From: Paraglomus occultum | Taxonomy: Eukaryota; Glomeromycota; Glomeromycetes; Paraglomerales; Paraglomeraceae | Length of the DNA: 10,357 bases | NCBI GenBank assembly: GCA_910592205.1 | Contig: CAJVPJ010001347.1 | Location: forward strand, 1-10,357 | Reading direction: 5' to 3' | Part shown: positions 6,301 through 10,357 of the stretch, piece after piece | Layout of the letters: every line of letters begins with the position of its first letter | Position numbering within the stretch: the stretch's first letter is position 1 | Notes under the pieces: generated by a model | What the model saw: only the letters and a program-made list of their open reading frames with translations | The model's database searches: none | Told to the model about the DNA's origin: nothing | Program-made: the position numbers and the translations under genes

Positions 6301-8907
6301 ATGCCGTTAACATCAGATAATCCAGCCATTGACAGCTTGATCCAATCCAGTTATATGAATAAATATAAAAAACTTGTATGGATTCCTTACCAGAGAATGA
6401 CCTATATATTGCCAACTGAAATTGACAACGTCTACATAAGATGTTTTGGAGATTTGCATTCTTCATTGCACATACGACGATATTTTGGCGCAGTTGAGAA
6501 CACGCTAGTATTACTTGGAAGTAACGAAGAATGTACATCAACGTTCGTGAGTGAGTTTGCTAGAATATACTCGCTTCCAACACACAAGTGCAATAACAAT
6601 GACAATAACTTTAGACGATATTCTAAATGGCTTGAATATCGCAATAAACTCATAAATGGATTTACCAAGCATGACGATAATTATTACATGGTTGCTGAGA
6701 GAGAGTTTTACGACTGTTATTCTCGTTATGGATTCTGCTCTAAATGTCGAATACTACGATGTAGTCCAGTGTGGTGCATCTGTGGACATAAACAATTATC
6801 CGATGGATGGACTAGTAACAATAAGCAACTCGACGAGTTTATTAAAAAGTCTCAATTACAAACTAATTCAGCAAATGACGCCTATTTGGAATGGATTCCA
6901 TTCGATCGTATTAGTGATAGGGGGATACATGGACACTTGTATGGTCTACCTACTCTTGAACGTGTTAAATTGATTCCACTTGAGATAACAGATGAGACAC
7001 ATGATTTATTTTATGCCGAGGTAAACTATTTGCTTATGTGTCATGTTTATTGAATAGTTTAAATAATTATTGACTTATTATTATGTATTATTTCCACTAG
7101 TTATGTGATGAGCATCCAGATATTCTTGCCACGGACGTTTGGGTTACCATCGGATTTACATACAAAGCAAGCGATCAAAAGTATTATCTAATAAAAGAAA
7201 AGAAGGGATGTGGATTATGTCTGGCGTGTACGGGAGACTTAAACTTCAACATATACATAAATCTACTCTGCCATCAGTGTAGGACTACATGCAACAAGTC
7301 CTTGGATTCATTTATTATAAAGTCGTGGAGTAATAATATAAAGAACGTAGATGATGCGTATTTACAATGGATTGAATATTCTCTATTGACAAACATACAA
7401 GAGATGACATCATTGCACCATGGATGCACACACGTAGCAGATTGGACAACGACACGTGTATCACTCAAAAAAATAGTAGGTGAGCAAAACGATAACTTAT
7501 GTGATTTTTATCAGGTAAATTGTTTTACAATGCAATCGATAAATGAGTATCGTGCGTTTAATTGACCGCTGTTATAACATATACTCAAAGTAGCTAACTG
7601 AGGAATACCCGATGATATTAACACCCGATAATATTTGGATAATTGGAATCACTCAGGAGCCATCTACTCGGGAATATTATTTAGTTTTCTATTACAGCGT
7701 ATATGTAATACTGGACACATTCATACGAAACTACGAACGTGGTAATATTAAATTCATGCGATATAGCGACTTTTATGAACTCAAAGATATCGGAGTTGGT
7801 GGCTACGGAACAGTTTATACGGCAAAGTATAAAAAGTATTCAGACGTAAAGGATATGCAACAAACAGTTGTACTCAAACGATTTAAAAATTTTGATGAAA
7901 TGCCGGAATTATTTATTTCCGAGGTAAGTAACGATTGGTACTATTAATTAATGTGATATTTAAGTTGACTCTATTTATTATTTATTTAATAGTTCAGAAA
8001 TCACGCCAAGTGTGTAAGCGATAGTTATTCATTCCTTCAGATTTATGGAGTGACACAAGACCCAGAGACAAAAGAGTACATGATTGTTATGCAATATGCT
8101 AACAATGGCAGTCTTTTGTCTTATTTGGTTCGAAATATTAACAAATTGACGTGGAGAGATAAATTAGAGCATTTGGAACATATTGCAGGGTATCTGTATA
8201 CTATTCATAAAGCGGGATTAGTACATTGTGATATTCATAGCGGAAACATTGTTATGCATGATGACAATACGTATTATGATGAGATAAAATCAATGATATG
8301 CGATCTTGGTCTTTCACAAGCAGCGACTTCACGCGAGTCAAATTCAACCATTCGAGGCGTTTTGCCTTTTATTGCACCGGAAGTCTTCCATACCAGCAAA
8401 TTTACTCAGAAATCGGATGTGTATTCATTTGGTATCATTATGTATTTGATTGCTACTGGTGAACCACCATTTAGAGATAGGCAGTTTGATAGAGATTTAG
8501 TATGCGATATTATGGGCGGACTGCGACCGTCGATGCCTGATTCTGCGCCAGAGGAATACAAGAAACTTGCCGAGCGGTGTTGTGATGCTGATCCTGATAA
8601 GCGTCCTGATGCATTTACAATTTCTGATGATATATCCTATATTATTGACTTTGAACAAAGGGATAAATCTGGTGACAACGTGTGGAATACCGTTTATCAT
8701 ACTGATGTAAAGCCGTTATCATGTCTCGAGAAGGAGAGTAAATATTCTAGTAAACTCTTACCTACTGGAGTTTTGCCTAAACCGAGAAATAGTTATGAGT
8801 TGGATTCAGCTGCAGGTATGTTACGCATTGGTACAAATAAAGTCACTTTACAATATTACAATGTTAACACATTTCTTATAATTTTAGCAACTCAAACTTT
8901 TGAATAA
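6301..8907 (+). CDS. Protein kinase with tandem degenerate N-lobe modules, five exons, 768 aa
   Basis: Exons join 6301-7020, 7101-7514, 7594-7923, 7993-8815 and 8888-8907. The first three junctions are phase 0. Residues ~418-700 form a TKL-like kinase domain: glycine loop GVGGYGTV from G445, VVLK Lys K473, alphaC Glu E488, catalytic loop HCDIHSGNI (D568, N573), metal-binding DLG (D592) and APE ending at E618. All key residues are present, so it should phosphorylate Ser/Thr or Tyr using ATP. The Arg of HRD is Cys, a non-RD form. Residues 10-417 hold three diverged copies of the N-lobe with linkers; two Cys-rich ribbons lie at C146-C161 and C277-C304. There is no signal peptide or membrane helix, so it is probably intracellular. 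Kinases with 'ITQDPETKEY' and 'HSGNI' are hugely expanded in Rhizophagus-type fungi; their substrates are unknown. The start at 6301 follows an in-frame stop at 6280. An upstream exon remains possible, because the protein begins directly inside the linker motif. Confidence 0.88.
6328..6783 (+). repeat. Kinase module 1: linker, degenerate N-lobe, Cys ribbon
   Basis: Residues 10-161. The linker is AIDSLIQSS...LVWIPYQRM (W27). It is followed by a worn N-lobe with FVSE at 82-85 and a THKC resembling the HAKC of the true kinase. A hinge-like segment, INGFTKHDDNYYMVAE, matches 'IYGVTQDPETKEYMIVMQY'. The VAIK Lys and glycine loop are lost. The module ends with C146, C149, C154, C159 and C161. Unlike the other copies it has no intron after FVSE. 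Confidence 0.7.
6829..7292 (+). repeat. Kinase module 2: linker, degenerate N-lobe, Cys ribbon
   Basis: Residues 177-304. The linker is QLDEFIKKSQLQ...YLEWIPFDRI (W198), the best-preserved copy. The worn N-lobe reads ERVKLIPLE and DLFYAE (E240), then the intron at 7021-7100, then DVWVTIGFTYKASDQKYYLI in place of the hinge segment. It ends with a zinc-ribbon-like pair, C280-x2-C283 and C297-x2-C300, plus C277 and C304. No glycine loop or catalytic Lys can be placed. Confidence 0.72.
7302..7710 (+). repeat. Kinase module 3: linker and degenerate N-lobe
   Basis: Residues 308-417. The linker is SLDSFIIKSW...YLQWIEYSLL (W330). The N-lobe keeps a VSLKKI that could be the VAIK strand. It then reads CDFYQ (Q378), the intron at 7515-7593, and IWIIGITQEPSTREYYLVFY, which is a close match to the hinge-region motif. 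There is no Cys ribbon after it; the next linker, ILDTFIRN, follows almost at once. Confidence 0.72.
7711..8815 (+). repeat. Kinase module 4: linker and complete kinase domain
   Basis: Residues 418-762. The shortened linker is LDTFIRNYERGNIKFMRYSD, in which Phe stands at the usual Trp place (F432). The intact kinase domain follows. Its intron (7924-7992) sits directly after FISE (E488), the same place as the introns in modules 2 and 3. This is the only copy with a C-lobe. Confidence 0.85.
8816..8887 (+). other. Frame-preserving, stop-free last intron of the kinase gene
   Basis: The intron starts GTATGT, contains GTTAAC as a possible branch site and ends TTTTAG. It is 72 nt long, a multiple of three, and has no stop in the kinase frame. 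Spliced and unspliced mRNA therefore use the same TAA, giving proteins of 768 or 792 residues. The retained form would insert 24 residues, ending in a hydrophobic NTFLIIL. Confidence 0.65.
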
Positions 8908-8908
8908 A
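8903..8908 (+). terminator. AATAAA hexamer overlapping the kinase stop codon
   Basis: The stop codon TAA (8905-8907) lies inside an AATAAA hexamer. Another AATAAA lies about 185 nt downstream, near 9090, and is the more usual distance for a polyadenylation signal. Which one is used cannot be told from sequence. Confidence 0.35.
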
Positions 8909-9164
8909 CTTGTAATTCACAGTTTATTATTATATGAATTTTATTCAAAGGTTCGAATTATATGATGTGCTTCAATATGGATGAGTTAACAAGAAAGTCA
9001 TGCATATTTACCGTTAGCTGTCTTTTCCGGGCAAGGTTATAAGAAAATTATTAATTAAAGTAAATATTGAGAACCAATTATTTTACTTATGAATAAACAT
9101 GTAGCCATGTTGCCTGGACAGTGAAACTTACTTTCAATTTCAGCACCGGCCAATAATGTAAATG

Positions 9165-9182
9165 CTGCTCTTTACGCAAAAC
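9165..9182 (+). repeat. 18-nt direct repeat, copy 2 (pairs with 5481-5498)
   Basis: This is a perfect second copy of CTGCTCTTTACGCAAAAC in the same orientation. It is preceded by a CCAAT (9150-9154) and TGTAAATG in place of the TATATAAAG seen at copy 1. With copy 1 it brackets the kinase gene. Confidence 0.85.
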
Positions 9183-9869
9183 TTCGATAGACGCGATAGT
9201 ACACTTCATACTAGAATGCAGATAGGAGTCCTGGGGGATGCGATAAAGCAATTTAACCATCCTGTAGGAATTAGATTCTACTGCTTACCGATGGTATTAC
9301 GCGAGCGATGAACTCATATTCCTAAGAGCTATTGCCGCTTTTTTCGTGGAAAACAAACTCAATTTGAGCTTCCACCGAATAGCAACTTGTCAGTTGCTGC
9401 GTGTGTGCGGTCTTTAATAAAATACTGCTTTAAAGTTATATTACACTACAATTAAAAATTTACGTAATTGGCGGTTTCCTATGACTTTGACAATATAGAA
9501 AGTGAATGTCAGCAGCTTATTATTATCCTATTTCTGTCTCATGATTCGACGGGAAAAAAATAGACTGTCCATGTAACTTTACTCTTGCAATTTAACTTGC
9601 CGGGATTTTTAGCTCAAACTACAACTTGTTTATCCAAGCTATTCGACTCACAAGTTCCACTGACAGACAATTAAAAATGCCAAAAATTTTATTTGCACCA
9701 GTCATGATAAACATGTGCGGATAAACTAAGACGTTATATTTACGCAAATATTTTCAGGTTAACAATTGAAGTTTAAATAATAATAATTTTAGTTTAGTAT
9801 TCATACGAACAGGTACTGCCTTATACTGCAAAAAAAAAAATGCAGATTACAAAGAATGAAAAGTCCAAG

Positions 9870-10169
9870 TTAATCAATCTTTGCAACTGGCGAAGCTGTA
9901 GGATGTGTGACATTAGAATGGACGCATGAATAAGCACCCCCTTGATTACCACTGTTAGCAAATAACCCTTTTCCCACAAACAGTTTATTACATAATAACA
10001 GGTAATTATAAAACTTTTTATAAAAAGTCTTGGTTACTGCGATTACTGTCAGAGAACCCCCCACCAAAGTTTTATTGTTTATGTGATGGTTGCCATTCAC
10101 GAGAGGATAGAAGGCAAAAATGTGTATCTTTATAAATAGGAATAAATTTTTTTCTCCCAAAGTATACAT
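9870..10169 (-). other. Doubtful 99-codon minus-strand reading frame
   Basis: This frame begins MYTLGEKNLFLFIKIHIF and ends SNVTHPTASPVAKID. The second half has a more protein-like composition (Gly, Ser, Pro and Cys in GLFANSGNQGGAYSCVHS) than chance AT-rich translation usually gives. I do not recognise a domain. It could be a small lineage-specific gene, a decayed repeat fragment or chance. Confidence 0.2.
10013..10028. repeat. 16-bp perfect palindrome
   Basis: ACTTTTTATAAAAAGT equals its own reverse complement. It lies in AT-rich DNA inside the doubtful minus-strand frame. It may be chance in such composition. Confidence 0.7.
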
Positions 10170-10357
10170 GCGCCTAGTTTCTTTCCGTATTATATTCGAG
10201 TAAAATTTGTATTATTGTATCAATTGCAGCTCAAGCCTTACATAGTCTTTTCTATTGCTGGTTACTTGAGACTGTGAATTTACAGTCACCCCGAAAAGTA
10301 ATGGCGGGGTATATATTTTACCGTGTCATACAATTTTGTATAAACGAATTCTTAATG

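Larger units (their letters stand above)
8909..10357. other. Gene-poor right flank
   Basis: I find no supportable gene. The stretch contains the second copy of the 18-nt repeat (9165-9182) and a 7-bp-stem hairpin at 9381-9398 (AGCAACT, TGTC loop, AGTTGCT). An A-tract near 9829-9840 is bounded by CTGCA and TGCAG. A 16-bp perfect palindrome lies at 10013-10028, and a 6-bp-stem hairpin at 10270-10287. None resembles a known RNA gene. Confidence 0.55.

Noticed and set aside
6656-6973. 105-codon plus-strand frame inside kinase exon 1
   Set aside because: Out-of-frame shadow; the family linker and Cys motifs are all in the other frame.
8940-8970. GGTTCGAATTA resembling a tRNA B box
   Set aside because: No A box or cloverleaf upstream; sequence on both sides does not pair into tRNA arms.
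9381-9398. 7-bp-stem hairpin considered as a terminator
   Set aside because: No T-tract follows, it is not next to a gene end, and such terminators are bacterial while this locus is fungal.
9829-9840. A-tract considered as the tail of a retroposed gene
   Set aside because: No coding remnant precedes it, and it sits between CTGCA and TGCAG with no target duplication visible.

Overview
The window looks like nuclear DNA of a fungus, most likely an arbuscular mycorrhizal fungus (Glomeromycotina). Three things suggest this. The DNA is AT-rich, with long gene-poor stretches. The genes are broken by short GT-AG introns (69-240 nt). One gene belongs to the very large kinase family typical of Rhizophagus-like genomes, with 'LEWIPYDRF'-type linkers, 'ITQDPETKEYMIVM' and 'HxDxHSGNI'. 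The placement rests on family recognition by eye, without a database search.

Layout. Positions 1-199 may hold the 3' end of an unrecognised gene. Positions 200-1856 have no gene I can support; their last ~350 nt look like a promoter, with a purine tract and two CCAAT boxes. Positions 1857-4090 hold an eight-exon gene on the + strand that I read as ATG29, a scaffold subunit of autophagy initiation (472 aa). Positions 4091-6300 are gene-poor. They contain a foldback, MITE-like element (4722-4923), a short GC-rich island beside it (4947-5008), and an 18-nt sequence that recurs on the far side of the kinase gene. Positions 6301-8907 hold a five-exon protein kinase gene (768 aa). Positions 8908-10357 have no convincing gene, only small repeats, palindromes and one doubtful minus-strand reading frame.

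The most interesting feature is the architecture of the kinase. Its C-terminal part is a complete kinase domain with all catalytic residues. Before it come three diverged copies of the kinase N-lobe, each introduced by the same LDxFI...W-I-P-Y linker; the first two are followed by Cys-rich ribbons. Three of the four copies carry a phase-0 intron at the equivalent place, directly after the alphaC-helix Glu/Gln. That is strong evidence for internal tandem duplication of a gene segment. No functional link between the kinase and ATG29 is evident beyond being neighbours.
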